From: Cubamyces lactineus
Lineage: Eukaryota; Basidiomycota; Agaricomycetes; Polyporales; Polyporaceae
Assembly: GCA_022376465.1 (NCBI GenBank)
Contig: JACDTU010000006.1
Coordinates: 310,001-374,000, forward strand
Reading direction: 5' to 3'
Length of the DNA stretch: 64,000 nucleotides
Both the position numbers and the translations under genes were made by a program. Positions 63,894 to 64,000 of this stretch are shown piece by piece. How positions within the stretch are numbered: position 1 is the stretch's first letter; each line of letters starts with the position of its first letter. The notes below the pieces were generated by a model, which was not told the origin of the DNA, searched no databases, and was given only the letters and a program-made list of their open reading frames with translations.

Positions 63894-64000
63894 CGAAGCA
63901 CCAGCAGGAGACCTCCCGGGATCGTTACACCTCGTACCAGCCAGGGGACTCGTCGGTCATCGACCTTGTGCTCGCTTCTGCAGCACTCCTGTCCTCAGAC
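63894..64000 (+). pseudogene. LINE ORF2 endonuclease, continuation after the inserted element
   Basis: After the second CGAAG copy the frame continues in phase with the 5' fragment: TSYQPGDSSVIDLVLASAA, which contains the SVIDLVL segment typical of APE-type endonucleases shortly before the catalytic His. The fragment runs off the end of the window. Confidence 0.85.

Overview
The window is a piece of a basidiomycete fungal genome, most likely a mushroom-forming Agaricomycete. Genes are dense, exons are separated by mostly 49-80 bp introns with GT/GC...AG ends, and several proteins are long, Ser/Pro-rich and disordered. Gene models were assembled by eye: splice sites were chosen so that reading frame and family motifs run through, and every multi-exon model below closes in frame.

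Layout: 1-4820 holds no supported gene. 4821-7826 (+) is a disordered Ser/Pro-rich protein. 8510-9782 (-) is an NmrA-like NAD(P)-binding protein, followed by a D-xylulose kinase (10511-13986, -) and then, inverted, a decayed second NmrA-like copy (14980-16068, +). Next come a GNAT acetyltransferase (16482-17264, +), an AlkB-type dioxygenase (17690-18708, +), a Topors-like RING E3 ligase (19226-22423, +) and a homeodomain factor (22826-24627, -). After a 2.7 kb gene-poor stretch come an Sld3-like replication factor (27338-29940, +), a small ankyrin protein (30330-30935, +) and a 16-exon Mon2 homologue (31079-37677, -).

38346-42900 (-) holds four tandem paralogues of 140-143 aa with an RNase III-like fold. 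All four share one three-exon structure, and each has lost most or all of the expected catalytic acidic residues. They are followed by a GT15 Kre2/Mnt1-type mannosyltransferase (43665-45705, -) and a 78 aa TUDOR-like (HVA1/DUF2945) protein (47290-47712, +).

From 47.9 kb to the end the window is dominated by mobile DNA. There is a 388 bp TA-flanked MITE, then a LINE (ORF1 plus endonuclease) split by an 11.85 kb Ty3/gypsy chromovirus with near-identical LTRs, a 5 bp target duplication and antisense orientation. That element is itself split by a 1.6 kb Tc1/mariner element with 217 bp inverted repeats. The chromovirus has gag, a likely -1 frameshift site (GGGTTTT) at the gag stop, a full pol with a C-terminal chromodomain and, unusually, four tightly packed extra ORFs downstream of pol: three small transmembrane proteins and one about 412-codon coiled-coil protein with two PPPY motifs. 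The coding defects in pol, the last extra ORF and the Tc1 transposase are in-frame stops one C-to-T change away from CGA, CAA or CAG. This extra-ORF cassette is the best candidate here for something undescribed.
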